Below, piece after piece: positions 18,289 to 28,170 of a stretch of 64,000 bases of DNA. This DNA comes from Chitinophagaceae bacterium. Its GTDB lineage: Bacteria > Bacteroidota > Bacteroidia > Chitinophagales > Chitinophagaceae. Under the pieces are notes generated by a model. That model was not told where the DNA came from. It ran no database searches and worked only from the letters and a program-made list of their open reading frames with translations. A program made the position numbers and the translations under genes. Within the stretch, counting starts at the first letter, position 1. Every line of letters begins with the position of its first letter. The stretch covers positions 1-64,000 of the forward strand of contig CANCAY010000006.1 in the NCBI GenBank assembly GCA_947374225.1. Reading direction: 5' to 3'.

Positions 18289-18948
18289 ATGTCCTATATG
18301 AAAAATAAATCTAAGAATTCCCTCATTTTGAACCTCACTATTTTGGCTGTTTTGTCCACTAATTTAACTCCTATATTTGCTCAAGATTGCAAGGTTTTAG
18401 ACCCCAATTTTGTTGGTGTTTACGAAGGAAATTGTAAAAATGGCAAGGCAGATGGCAAAGGTAAATCCATAGGAAAATACATTTATGAGGGTGATTTTAA
18501 AGGTGGCTTCCCCCAAGGATTAGGCAAAATGTCCGACTCCACTGGGTCCATTATCCATAGTGGTTATTGGAAAAAGGGCGTATTTATAGGTGAATATGAA
18601 CATCCTTATAATTTAGTAAATAAGACTTTTATGGTGAGTTCGGTGACCATTTCAGCCGATCCAGCCACTCCGCCACATAGCACAATCGAACTTAATATGG
18701 AGAGTGTTTCGGGTGGCGCATTCAATGTACATGGTGAAATTCCCAAGCCAACCCTGTCAAACGCTAACTTTCAATTAGGCTCCTACCAGAATTTATCGGC
18801 TATTACCAGCCAGCAAAAACGTAATACCTATGTGTTCCAAAATGTGATTTTCCCAGCACATGTGATATTCAAAATTGGCAATGAGGAAGTTCAGATTGAA
18901 TTCAATGAGGCTAAAAATTACAAAGTTTTCGTAACTACAAGAGATTAA
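18289..18948 (+). CDS. secreted MORN-repeat protein of unknown function
   Basis: 219 residues. A signal peptide (hydrophobic stretch about 12-29, cleavage after FAQ) is followed by MORN-like repeats between about residues 42 and 85 (YEGDFKGGFPQGLGKM, then HSGYWKKGVFIGEYE). The remaining 130 residues form a beta-rich region (strand-like VTISADP, STIELNMES, HVIFKIGNEEVQIEF) that I do not recognise. MORN repeats usually mediate membrane or protein contact. It stands alone, ahead of a shared terminator. Confidence 0.65.
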   Translation: MSYMKNKSKNSLILNLTILAVLSTNLTPIFAQDCKVLDPNFVGVYEGNCKNGKADGKGKSIGKYIYEGDFKGGFPQGLGKMSDSTGSIIHSGYWKKGVFIGEYEHPYNLVNKTFMVSSVTISADPATPPHSTIELNMESVSGGAFNVHGEIPKPTLSNANFQLGSYQNLSAITSQQKRNTYVFQNVIFPAHVIFKIGNEEVQIEFNEAKNYKVFVTTRD

Positions 18949-18970
18949 TATACTTCAAGATAGTTCTATA

Positions 18971-19002
18971 AAAAAGGCCTTCTATTGCTAGAAGGCCTTT
19001 TT
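18971..19002. terminator. bidirectional terminator
   Basis: AAAAAGGCCTTCTA (18971-18984) pairs with TAGAAGGCCTTTTT (18989-19002) around a 4-nt loop. It serves both the MORN gene and the convergent TPR-like gene. Confidence 0.9.
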
Positions 19003-19026
19003 TATGATTTATATAGAAACTATCGA

Positions 19027-20388
19027 CTATTGGTATTTGTCGTGTAATTTGTCATAATAATTGAATTTTGCATCAAACTCATCTGAAGCTTTTTGATCCT
19101 TACCGCGAGTTTTGTCACGCTTATAAGAATACAATGTTGCTAAAAAGTCTACTGATCTTGATAAGATATTCTTTTCAATTCTTTCTACTTTTTCTTTGTC
19201 TTTTAAGCTATTGAATGCTTTTTCAATCCATTCAATAGATGCATCAACTTTCTCCTTGATCTTTGGCTCTAATACAATATTCAATTTTTTGATTGAATCT
19301 TGTTGCGCTTTAAATGCTGCATCAAAAGCTAATTTCTTTTTAGGGTCCTTTGGAGCTACTGGTTTGTTAGCATTTAAAGTTTGTAATGACTTAATGTTTT
19401 CACCTGTTTTCTCGTCTAACATAGTGAATTGGTTATAATAACTAATACCAGCATTAAATGCAGCAGCAAAATTCTTATTGTTTAATGAAAATGCTTTCTT
19501 ATAAGCATCTGCTGCTTTTAAAACATACATTTCATTTGTTGCAGCACTCGCCTCTTCACTTTTACCTGTCATAAATGCATCACCAAACATTAAACATTCA
19601 GTCTCTGTAATTGTACCTGCCGCTACTTGCTCATCATATAATTTGATTTTTTCTTCCATAGTATAATTCTTCTCGATATACTCAGATTTGAAATCAAACC
19701 AGTTTTCTTTAGGATATGCAGCTTCTGTAGTAGCTAATAAAGCATCAAAATTTGCTTTATCTTTTTTAGCAATATACTGTAACAAAACAAACTTGTAAAC
19801 GTCCATAACGTCTGCAGTCTTAATATTAGCGTCAATTAAACGCTTATAGTAAATAACAGTTTGGTCTGTATTACCTGCATTTTGATTTGCAAAACCAGCA
19901 TACATTAATGAAGTAGTATCAAATTTTTGTTTTGTAGAAGCCCATCCTTGTGTGAATATGATATCACTATATTTTACAGCATCATTAAAGTTTGAAGAAG
20001 CAACTTTCCAATTTTTTTCATTGAAAGCAGCTACCCCATCTCTAAAGTTTTTTAAATATAAATCAAAGAAAGGTTCAGTTCCATTCTCTTTAGCAATTGC
20101 TAAACTAGGATCTGCAACTATATAAGCATCAATAGCTGTTTTTACTTCTGCAATTGCTGTTGGATTTTTAGCAGCGTCTTTTGAAAGACCACTATAAATT
20201 TTTGCTTTCCAAAAATAACCTTCTGCAGAAGTCGCAGCAGTTGGCTTTTTAGCAACAATTTTATCATAATCTGCTTTTGCAGCGTCATATTGATTGATTA
20301 AAACACTTGTTTGAACTTTTTTGAAGTCTTGTGCATTGGCTACAAATGCAACCATGATTATTGCCAACACTCCGATGATCTGTTTCAT
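19027..20388 (-). CDS. secreted TPR-like protein
   Basis: 453 residues with a clear signal peptide (hydrophobic core IIGVLAIIMVAFVANA, cleavage before QDF). The mature protein is alpha-helical with repeated helix pairs rich in Ala and Lys, e.g. SAEGYFWKAKIYSGLSKD near residue 55 and AADAYKKAFSLNNKNFAAAFNAGISYYNQ near 290, typical of tetratricopeptide repeats. Such periplasmic TPR proteins are common in Bacteroidota, with unknown partners. It follows gyrA by 41 bp on the same strand, possibly read-through from it. Confidence 0.7.
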   Translation of the reverse strand: MKQIIGVLAIIMVAFVANAQDFKKVQTSVLINQYDAAKADYDKIVAKKPTAATSAEGYFWKAKIYSGLSKDAAKNPTAIAEVKTAIDAYIVADPSLAIAKENGTEPFFDLYLKNFRDGVAAFNEKNWKVASSNFNDAVKYSDIIFTQGWASTKQKFDTTSLMYAGFANQNAGNTDQTVIYYKRLIDANIKTADVMDVYKFVLLQYIAKKDKANFDALLATTEAAYPKENWFDFKSEYIEKNYTMEEKIKLYDEQVAAGTITETECLMFGDAFMTGKSEEASAATNEMYVLKAADAYKKAFSLNNKNFAAAFNAGISYYNQFTMLDEKTGENIKSLQTLNANKPVAPKDPKKKLAFDAAFKAQQDSIKKLNIVLEPKIKEKVDASIEWIEKAFNSLKDKEKVERIEKNILSRSVDFLATLYSYKRDKTRGKDQKASDEFDAKFNYYDKLHDKYQ

Positions 20389-20429
20389 ATTAGTATGATT
20401 TGAATGATTGAAAGTAAAGTTATTAATTA

Positions 20430-23048
20430 TTATGCTTCTGGGTTAGTTTCTGGTTCGATATTTGATGCGTCTTCAGTAGCTGAATTATCAGTGGTATCTG
20501 TTGTAGTATCATTTTCGCCGTCAGACGATACATTTCCTTCAACATCAGACGCTGTTGCGTCTTCTTCACCTTGATCTCCAATTTTTGAAGTTGCTGCAAT
20601 CTCATCTCCCTCGTCTAAACGAATTAATTTTACACCCTGTGTTGCTCTACCCGCTTCACGAATTTCATTGATACTTGTTCTAATTGTTACTCCTGATTTA
20701 CAAGTAATAATTAAATCATCAGACTCAACCACATCCATTAAACCAACTAGACTACCAGTTTTTTCTGTAACATTGATTGTTTTAACACCTTTACCACCTC
20801 GATTGGTGATTCTGTAGTCGTCAATTGGAGTACGTTTACCATATCCTTGTTGACTTACTACTAATATGGTACGGTCTTTGTCCTCTCTGTTTATACAAAC
20901 TAATCCAACCACTTCGTCTGTTGCATCGTCCACTTCAATTCCTGCAACACCAATAGCACCACGTCCTGTTGGTCTTACTTTTTCCTCAGGGAAACGAATC
21001 GCACGTCCAGACTTAATAGCCATCATGACTTCATTATTACCGTCCGTTAAACGAGCTGCTAATAATTCATCTCCTTCGTTAATTGTGATAGCGTTTACAC
21101 CACTCACTCTTGGACGACTAAATTCTTCCAAACAAGTTTTCTTGATGATACCTTTTTTAGTACATAAGATGATATAATGATTGTTCACATAATCCTTGTC
21201 TGCCAAATTACGCACTTCAATAATTGCTTTCACTTTATCGTCTGGAGGTAATTGAATTAAATTCTGTATGGCTCTACCCTTACCTGTTTTTTCTCCTTCT
21301 GGAATTTCATAAACACGCATCCAGAAACATCTTCCTTTTTCAGTGAAGAATAACATAGTATCATGCGTTGATGCAATGAATAAATGTTCTACAAAATCCT
21401 CTTCTCTTGTCTTAGAACCAATGGCACCTCTTCCTCCTCTTTTTTGAGAACGGTATTCTGAAACTGAAGTACGTTTGATATATCCTAAATGTGAAATGGT
21501 AATAACCACGTCTTCTTCTTCAATTAAATCTTCAATACGCATCTCGTCCGCTAAGTATTGAATTTCAGTTTTACGTTCGTCTCCGAATTTTTCTTTAACT
21601 TCTAGTAATTCTGTCTTAATTAATTCAAAACGTAAATATTCACTACCTAATAATTCTTTTAATGAAGCAATTAAAACCATTAAATGATCAAACTCTTCTT
21701 TAATTTTTTCACGCTCCATTCCAGTTAAACGTTGCAATCTTAATTCTAAAATTGCTTTAGCTTGAATTTCGCTAATACCCCATCCTGCAGTGATTAACGC
21801 CTCTTTTGCTGCTTCAGGATTTGCAGAACTTCTAATTAATCGAATCACTTCATCTAAGTGGTCTAATGCAATTAAATATCCTTCTAAAATATGTGCACGT
21901 TCTTCTGCTTTTCTTAATTCATATTGCGCACGACGAATAACTACTTCCATTCTAAATTCGATGAACTCGGAAATTAAATCCTTTAAGTTCATGATTTTTG
22001 GTCGGCCCTTAGTTAACGCTACGTTATTAATACCGTAACTAGTTTGTAGTTCGGTAAACTTATATAATTGATTGATAATTACCTGTGCAACTGCGTCCTT
22101 CTTCAATTCAATAACAATACGAGTTCCTTCTCTTTTGTTACTTTCATTGTTTACATGCGAAATACCTTCAATTGATTTATCATTCACTAATTGACCAATA
22201 CGGTCCGTTAAATTATCACGGTTAACTTGATATGGAATTTCATGAATTACAATTAATTCACGTCCATTCGCTTTGGTTTCAACGTTACATCTTCCACGTA
22301 ACACAACACGACCACGACCTGTCATTAAACCTTGCTTCACGCCTTCCATTCCATAGATGATACCGCCTGTAGGGAAATCGGGTGCCTTCACAAATTCTAT
22401 TAATTCTTCAATTGTGATTTCTCTATTGTTGATATAGGCAATACAGCCATCCACTACTTCATTCAAATTATGTGGCAACATATTGGTTGCCATACCTACT
22501 GCAATACCAGAAGATCCATTCACTAATAGTTGAGGGATTCTTGTTGGCAATACACTAGGTTCTTGTAAACTATCATCAAAGTTTAATTGGAAATTGACAG
22601 TGTCTTTTTCCAAGTCATCCAACATAGCTTCAGAGATTTTCATCAAACGAGCTTCCGTATAACGCATAGCTGCTGGAGGATCACCATCTTGGTTACCAAA
22701 GTTACCCTGACCGTCAACTAATTTGTAACGCATTGTCCACTCCTGCGCCATACGTACTAAAGTGTCATAAATAGCAGTATCACCATGCGGGTGAAACTTA
22801 CCCATTACTTCACCGACAATACGGGCAGATTTTTTATAAGGCTTATTGCTGTTGTTTCCTAACTCATGCATCGCAAATAAAACTCTACGGTGAACTGGTT
22901 TAAAACCATCTCTCACATCAGGTAATGCACGACCTACAATAACTGACATAGAGTAGTCAATGTAAGAAGTTTTCATTTGTTCCTCAATGTTTACCCTTAT
23001 GACACGGTCATTGTCCTGGGTTGCTTCTAAGCCTAAATTTTCTTCCAT
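20430..23048 (-). CDS. gyrA: DNA gyrase subunit A
   Basis: 872 residues from the ATG at 23048; the frame is open 12 codons further from a TTG, but the ATG start MEENLG is preferred. Catalytic tyrosine is Tyr130 in MRYTE. The quinolone-determining region reads [10 protein letters not shown] (86-95), with Thr91 at the position of E. coli Ser83 and Asp95 for Asp87. The gyrA box QKRGGRG that enables DNA wrapping is present in the beta-propeller part. The last 50 residues are an acidic, Asp/Glu/Thr-rich tail. Its upstream region carries DnaA-box-like sites. Confidence 0.95.
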   Translation of the reverse strand: MEENLGLEATQDNDRVIRVNIEEQMKTSYIDYSMSVIVGRALPDVRDGFKPVHRRVLFAMHELGNNSNKPYKKSARIVGEVMGKFHPHGDTAIYDTLVRMAQEWTMRYKLVDGQGNFGNQDGDPPAAMRYTEARLMKISEAMLDDLEKDTVNFQLNFDDSLQEPSVLPTRIPQLLVNGSSGIAVGMATNMLPHNLNEVVDGCIAYINNREITIEELIEFVKAPDFPTGGIIYGMEGVKQGLMTGRGRVVLRGRCNVETKANGRELIVIHEIPYQVNRDNLTDRIGQLVNDKSIEGISHVNNESNKREGTRIVIELKKDAVAQVIINQLYKFTELQTSYGINNVALTKGRPKIMNLKDLISEFIEFRMEVVIRRAQYELRKAEERAHILEGYLIALDHLDEVIRLIRSSANPEAAKEALITAGWGISEIQAKAILELRLQRLTGMEREKIKEEFDHLMVLIASLKELLGSEYLRFELIKTELLEVKEKFGDERKTEIQYLADEMRIEDLIEEEDVVITISHLGYIKRTSVSEYRSQKRGGRGAIGSKTREEDFVEHLFIASTHDTMLFFTEKGRCFWMRVYEIPEGEKTGKGRAIQNLIQLPPDDKVKAIIEVRNLADKDYVNNHYIILCTKKGIIKKTCLEEFSRPRVSGVNAITINEGDELLAARLTDGNNEVMMAIKSGRAIRFPEEKVRPTGRGAIGVAGIEVDDATDEVVGLVCINREDKDRTILVVSQQGYGKRTPIDDYRITNRGGKGVKTINVTEKTGSLVGLMDVVESDDLIITCKSGVTIRTSINEIREAGRATQGVKLIRLDEGDEIAATSKIGDQGEEDATASDVEGNVSSDGENDTTTDTTDNSATEDASNIEPETNPEA

Positions 23049-23165
23049 AAATATTACTTTCTTTGAGTCCAGTTTTTTGTCCAAATTGGCACAGAACCGA
23101 CTATGTACGAAGATAACTTTTCACCTCCTTTTTTCGACCAATTTTCTGCTATTTTTATGACCCTT

Positions 23166-23212
23166 TTATCCACAGTTGTGGGTAAGAAATACTAACTTTA
23201 AAGTGTGGATTT
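23166..23212. promoter_or_regulatory. cluster of DnaA-box-like sequences between gyrA and a divergent gene
   Basis: TTATCCACA (23166-23174) is a perfect DnaA box. TGTGGGTAA (23177-23185) is a box in the opposite orientation with one mismatch, giving an inverted pair two bases apart. TGTGGATTT (23204-23212) is a weaker third copy. No dnaA gene is nearby. Confidence 0.5.
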
Positions 23213-23234
23213 TTAATGACTTATACATGATAAT

Positions 23235-24551
23235 ATGGCAATTCAAATTTTGATCATTGGGGCTGGAAAATCAGCTACTGTTTTAATCAATTATTTACAA
23301 CAAAAAGCAGTAGAAAACGATTGGTATATTGTGCTGGCAGATGCAGATGCAACCATAGCCGCTAATAAGTGGAAAAATGCTCCAAATGGACATACTATTG
23401 GCATAGACATTGAGGATAAAGAGCAACGTAAAGCTTTAATTGCCCCGGCTACCATTGTGATCTCCATGCTCCCTGCAGCACTTCACTTTTTAGTGGCAAA
23501 AGACTGCTTGGCACTGGGTAAATCATTATTTACGGCTTCCTATGTAGACGATAATATGAAGTCAATTGCACAAGAGATTCAACATAAAGATTTATTGTTT
23601 GTCTGTGAAATGGGATTAGATCCCGGTATTGACCACATGAGCGCCATGGAGCTCATAGATAGAATAAAACAAAAAGGCGGGCAAATTACGGGGTTTAAAT
23701 CCCATTGCGGAGGTTTAATCGCGGCTGAATCAGATACAAATCCTTGGCATTATAAAATTAGCTGGAATCCTCGTAACATCATTTTAGCTGGAAAAGCAGG
23801 TGCTATATATATCGAATCTGGTGAAAAAAAGACAATTGATTATAATTCCATCTTTACAACCACCCCAATTATTACTATTCCTACTATTGGTAATTTGACT
23901 TACTACCCCAATAGAGATTCGCTGGCATATATGGAAACTTATGAGTTACAAGGCATCCCAAATTTTGTAAGAACTACATTAAGACATGCTGAATTTTGTA
24001 AGGGCTGGAATGCTATTGTTCAATTACAATTAACAACTGAAAATACGTTCAGTAGAGATGAAAAATTAACAATTATACAATGGATGGATCAGCATATCGA
24101 ACAAAACAATTTACAAATAGTTTTAAAAACCTTTTGCAATGACCCAATTATTGAAAATCAATTAGAATATTTAGAATTGGATAGAGACCTTGTAATTCCA
24201 CTAAACCTTAATACTAATGCAAGTATTCTTCAATGGATTTTAGAAGATAAATGGAAATTAGTACAGTCAGATATGGATATGGTTGTAATGATGCATGAAA
24301 TAAATTATACTCTAAATAATAAAGCATATTTAGTGCAAAGTAGCATGGTACTAAAGGGTAAGAATGAATTAGAAACAGCCATGGCAACTACAGTTGGATT
24401 ACCATTAGCAATGGCCGCATGCGCTTATTTACAAGGAGAAATTAAATTAACTGGATTACAAATTCCTACTACGCCTATTATTTACAAACCCATTTTAAAG
24501 CGTTTGGCAGCAGCTGGAATTGAATTCCAAGAATCAGAAATTAAGTTATAA
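23235..24551 (+). CDS. saccharopine dehydrogenase family protein (Lys9-like)
   Basis: 438 residues. The N-terminal Rossmann fold begins ILIIGAGKSATVLINYL (residues 4-20), followed by an acidic strand end (LADAD) that would bind the nucleotide. The central part has EMGLDPGIDHMSAMELID, GFKSHCGGL and AESDTNPWHYKISWNPRN, the conserved pattern of saccharopine reductase/dehydrogenase. In bacteria this family includes lysine-degradation and carboxyspermidine-related enzymes; the substrate cannot be fixed here. It is divergent from gyrA and ends 6 bp inside the convergent rnr. Confidence 0.8.
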   Translation: MAIQILIIGAGKSATVLINYLQQKAVENDWYIVLADADATIAANKWKNAPNGHTIGIDIEDKEQRKALIAPATIVISMLPAALHFLVAKDCLALGKSLFTASYVDDNMKSIAQEIQHKDLLFVCEMGLDPGIDHMSAMELIDRIKQKGGQITGFKSHCGGLIAAESDTNPWHYKISWNPRNIILAGKAGAIYIESGEKKTIDYNSIFTTTPIITIPTIGNLTYYPNRDSLAYMETYELQGIPNFVRTTLRHAEFCKGWNAIVQLQLTTENTFSRDEKLTIIQWMDQHIEQNNLQIVLKTFCNDPIIENQLEYLELDRDLVIPLNLNTNASILQWILEDKWKLVQSDMDMVVMMHEINYTLNNKAYLVQSSMVLKGKNELETAMATTVGLPLAMAACAYLQGEIKLTGLQIPTTPIIYKPILKRLAAAGIEFQESEIKL

Positions 24552-26516
24552 ACTCGGATCCCACTCATAGTCTAATTGACGCTTGTCTAAATTAGCAGCT
24601 ACAATTTTGATCTTGATTTTGTCTCCCATACTAAATTTACGTCCAGACCTAGACCCTACTAAAGAGTAGCTTGATTCAATATGCTTAAAGTCATCAAATT
24701 TTGACAAGGTAGTAATGCTTACCAATCCTTCACATTTATGTTCTATAGTTTCCACCCAGAATCCAAATGTAGATACACCACTAATTACTCCTTCAAAAAC
24801 ATGACCAACATAGTCACGCATGAACTCCACTTGTTTGTATTTGTTAGAAGCTCTTTCCGCTTCCATTGCTGCACGTTCTCTTTCACTACAGTGTACGCAT
24901 TTCTCTTCCAAAGAACCATCATTCATAGCGTTCCCTTGAATTACACTTTGCACAATTCGGTGCACTAATACGTCAGGGTAACGTCTAATTGGTGAAGTAA
25001 AATGACAGTAGTGATCAAAGCCTAAACCATAGTGTCCAATATTATTAGTTGTATATACCGCTTTTGCCATTGTTCTTATGCCTAACTGTTCCAAAACATG
25101 TTGTTCTGGTTTCCCTTTAGACGCGGCCATTAAGTTGTTAAAACTATGCGCAATATGTTCTGGAGTATCTATTGTAAATGTATAACCATGTGATTTTGCA
25201 AAAGCAACAAATGGCGACAATTTATCTTCATTAGGTTGATCATGTACACGATATGGGAAAGGCAATGCTTCAGACTTGATTTTAATTTTGCCCATCTTTT
25301 CTGCTATCAATTGATTGGCTTTTAACATAAGCTCCTCAATTAATTGATGTGATTCCTTACTTTCTTTTACTGTAATTCCAGTAGGTTTTCCTTTTTCATC
25401 TAATGTAAAGCGAACTTCTTGTGATGAAAAATTAATAGCACCATGTTCAAATCTTGCTTTCCTTAAATTTTGCGTGTATTCTAATAACCATAAAATTTCA
25501 TCTTCATGATCACCTCTTTTAGTTTCAATAATTTCTTGCACTTCTTCGTAAGTGAAACGTCTATCAGAATAAATGATCGTTTTTCCAAACCATGTTTGTG
25601 CAATTTGTCCAGCTGCATCAATTTCAAAAGTTGCAGAGAAAGTTAATTTTTCCTCATGTGGTCTCAACGAACAAAGTTCATTAGAAATTTTTTCAGGCAA
25701 CATTGGATACACTCTGTCGGGTAAATAAACAGATGTCGCTCTTTCGTAGGCTTCTTGGTCTACCAATGTATTAGGTTGTACAAAATGACTCACGTCAGCA
25801 ATATGCACTCCAATTTCAACATTTCCATTTGGCAATGTTTGAAAAGAAATAGCGTCATCAAAATCTTTTGCATCCACAGGATCAATAGTAAACGTAAGTA
25901 CTTTACGATAGTCTTTACGTTTAGCAATTTCTGCTTCTGTAATTTTACCCGATAATGAATTTGCAAAATCCATTACTTCCTTACTAAATTTCAAATTAAA
26001 ACCAGCTTCTGCAACAATCGACTTCATTGCCAAGTCATTTTCTTGTTCTGGCGTAAATATTTCAATAACTTCTCCTTCTGGTTTTCGACTAGCTTTTTCC
26101 CATGCAGTTAACTGAACTATTACGCGGTCTTTATCTTTAGCTCCTTTTAATTTATTCATTGGGATATAAATATCCGGCATAGGTGCAATGGTATTAGGAA
26201 TAAAGAATGCATGTCGATCCATCACTTGCATAATACCAGAAAATGCAACTTGTTTACGTTTAATTACTTCTAATACTTTTCCTTCCTTCTTTCCAGAGCC
26301 CTGTCTAATTTTAGTGATTTTAACTTTCACTTCATCCCCTTTTAAGGCAGTATTAAAGTCTGTTGGAAAAACCAATATATCGTTCTCTAAATTCTTCACT
26401 ATTACAAATCCCATTCCAGATTTTGCAATATCTAACACACCTTGATACGAGGTAGTCAAGTTAGTATGTTTTGTTGTGGTAGCTTTATTTCTAGTTACTT
26501 TCTTTTTCGTTCCCAT
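24546..26516 (-). CDS. rnr: ribonuclease R
   Basis: 656 residues, shorter than the E. coli enzyme (about 813). An N-terminal basic stretch and a cold-shock-like domain are followed by the RNB catalytic domain with TIDPVDAKDFDDAIS, whose aspartates bind the two metals, and a C-terminal S1 domain (GHVFEGVISGVSTFGFWVE) about residues 565-650. The 3'-5' exonuclease degrades structured RNA. Its first 26 bases lie within lpxK, so it is the last gene of the DUF3822-rsmD-fthC-lpxK-rnr string, probably translationally coupled. Confidence 0.93.
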   Translation of the reverse strand: MGTKKKVTRNKATTTKHTNLTTSYQGVLDIAKSGMGFVIVKNLENDILVFPTDFNTALKGDEVKVKITKIRQGSGKKEGKVLEVIKRKQVAFSGIMQVMDRHAFFIPNTIAPMPDIYIPMNKLKGAKDKDRVIVQLTAWEKASRKPEGEVIEIFTPEQENDLAMKSIVAEAGFNLKFSKEVMDFANSLSGKITEAEIAKRKDYRKVLTFTIDPVDAKDFDDAISFQTLPNGNVEIGVHIADVSHFVQPNTLVDQEAYERATSVYLPDRVYPMLPEKISNELCSLRPHEEKLTFSATFEIDAAGQIAQTWFGKTIIYSDRRFTYEEVQEIIETKRGDHEDEILWLLEYTQNLRKARFEHGAINFSSQEVRFTLDEKGKPTGITVKESKESHQLIEELMLKANQLIAEKMGKIKIKSEALPFPYRVHDQPNEDKLSPFVAFAKSHGYTFTIDTPEHIAHSFNNLMAASKGKPEQHVLEQLGIRTMAKAVYTTNNIGHYGLGFDHYCHFTSPIRRYPDVLVHRIVQSVIQGNAMNDGSLEEKCVHCSERERAAMEAERASNKYKQVEFMRDYVGHVFEGVISGVSTFGFWVETIEHKCEGLVSITTLSKFDDFKHIESSYSLVGSRSGRKFSMGDKIKIKIVAANLDKRQLDYEWDPSL

Positions 26517-27594
26517 TATTATTTTTATAAAATTTTGCTATATAATCAATTACTAATTGATTAAACTGTGATTCAGCATCAAATAAAAATGCGGGCTTAA
26601 TAGGTAACACATATAAAGGAATATCATGTAATTCCTCTGTGTATTTTACTAAACGTACTGCATCTTTTTCCGTGGTTAATATCAACTTGCTTTTGGCGTT
26701 GATCTCTTCAAATTTTGATTTAATTTCATGTAAATCTTCAATTGAGAAAATATGATGATCACTAAAACTTAGTTGATAATAAGTATGCGTGTTTTCATGC
26801 AAATAGTCTTTTAAAGGCAATGGATTCGCAATCCCACAAACCAATAAAACTTCATCTCTCATTGTTAACACCCATTGTTCTGACGGATGATAAATATGAT
26901 AAGGTGTCTCGTAAGCAATAGATGTGAAAAATATACTTTGATGCTGTTCTGGGTATAATTTTTCAATAATCTCATCCCTTTCTGTTATCGATAAATTGGG
27001 AGGACATTTTGTGACAATAATAATATTTGCCCGCTTTGCAGATCTGCGTTCATCTCTAAGATCTCCAGTAGGTAAAAAGAAATCATCACAATATAAATTG
27101 CTATAGTCTGTCAATAAAATATTAAAGTCAGCTACAATTTCACGATGTTGATACGCATCGTCTAAAATTACTGCTTGTAAATTTGGTACATCTTGGATTA
27201 ATTGAGGAATAGCTTCAATTCTTCTTTCACCAACTGCAACTGCAACGTTGGGAAATTTAATATGAAATTGCATTGGCTCATCTCCAATTTCTAGCGCGGT
27301 TGTATTTTCTCCCGCCAAAGCATATCCTTTTGTTTTCCGCTTATACCCCCTACTTAAAGTGGCTACTTTATAATCATCTGACAATATTGATAAAAGGTGT
27401 TCCACCATTGGAGACTTCCCAGTACCTCCCATTGACAAGTTTCCTATACAAATCATGGGAACATTAAACCTGACAGACTTGAAATAATTTTTGAAAAATA
27501 ACCAGTTTCTTAATGACACAATCCATCCATATAAAATGGCGAATGGTAAAAGTAAAACTCTAAAGGATTTTAAAAAAAGGTTATTGAAATTCAT
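26491..27594 (-). CDS. lpxK: tetraacyldisaccharide 4'-kinase
   Basis: 367 residues. Phosphorylates the lipid A disaccharide at the 4' position on the inner face of the inner membrane. An N-terminal hydrophobic helix (about 10-30) anchors it; the P-loop GNLSMGGTGKS is at 51-61, and LSRGYKRKTKGY follows, as in the family. The C-terminus overlaps rnr by 26 bp and the N-terminus overlaps the formyl-THF cyclo-ligase gene by 14 bp. Other lpx genes are not in the window. Confidence 0.93.
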   Translation of the reverse strand: MNFNNLFLKSFRVLLLPFAILYGWIVSLRNWLFFKNYFKSVRFNVPMICIGNLSMGGTGKSPMVEHLLSILSDDYKVATLSRGYKRKTKGYALAGENTTALEIGDEPMQFHIKFPNVAVAVGERRIEAIPQLIQDVPNLQAVILDDAYQHREIVADFNILLTDYSNLYCDDFFLPTGDLRDERRSAKRANIIIVTKCPPNLSITERDEIIEKLYPEQHQSIFFTSIAYETPYHIYHPSEQWVLTMRDEVLLVCGIANPLPLKDYLHENTHTYYQLSFSDHHIFSIEDLHEIKSKFEEINAKSKLILTTEKDAVRLVKYTEELHDIPLYVLPIKPAFLFDAESQFNQLVIDYIAKFYKNNNGNEKESN

Positions 27595-28144
27595 AACTTG
27601 TCCAAGGCGTAATGCAATGGGTCAAAGGTACGTCAAATTGATGGGTATCTATAATTTTTGGCACTGGTTCAAAGTAAGAAATCCCTATTCTCCTTGTATT
27701 TTTGGGACATCTGGCAAAATAACGATCATAAAAGCCCTTCCCGAACCCTATTCGTTGTCCATTTAGGTCAAAACCTACCAAGGGAACTAAAATGGTATCC
27801 AGCATGTTTGGGTCCACTTTATTAAAAGGAAGTGGCTCATGGATACCCCATTTATTTACATTTAAAGTATCTGTTTCCTCATAGAAATTCATAGAAAAAT
27901 CTTCTGAGCATATTGGATAAGCTAATTGAAGTCCAGGCAAAATATACTTAAGATATTTTACCAATAACATACTATTAGGCTCTGATTGATGTTCTAAGGG
28001 ATAAAAGCTTCCTAAAATTGTTGTGAACGACCAATCCATCTTTTGCAATTGGATTAATAGTAAGTCGTCTAGCTTCATGCAATCTGACTCAGAAAGCATT
28101 TTACGCTTGGCAAGTAAATCTTTTCTTATTTCCGATTTTAACAT
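27581..28144 (-). CDS. 5-formyltetrahydrofolate cyclo-ligase
   Basis: 187 residues. Converts 5-formyl-THF to 5,10-methenyl-THF with ATP. The C-terminal GFGKGFYDRYFARCP (about 134-148) matches the family glycine-rich signature GxGxGYYDR; N-terminal basic residues (RKDLLAKRKML) contribute to ATP binding. It overlaps lpxK and follows rsmD by 26 bp, within the same minus-strand operon. Confidence 0.9.
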   Translation of the reverse strand: MLKSEIRKDLLAKRKMLSESDCMKLDDLLLIQLQKMDWSFTTILGSFYPLEHQSEPNSMLLVKYLKYILPGLQLAYPICSEDFSMNFYEETDTLNVNKWGIHEPLPFNKVDPNMLDTILVPLVGFDLNGQRIGFGKGFYDRYFARCPKNTRRIGISYFEPVPKIIDTHQFDVPLTHCITPWTSYEFQ

Positions 28145-28170
28145 GACAGTAACATCTTAAGATTGCAAAT

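Noticed and set aside
20423-20605. 60-residue minus-strand frame within the gyrA 3' end
   Set aside because: Gln/Lys-rich shadow frame of the repetitive acidic tail coding sequence of gyrA.
23166-23212. Chromosomal replication origin
   Set aside because: Only two good boxes, no dnaA or dnaN and no clear AT-rich unwinding array; kept as a regulatory candidate only.
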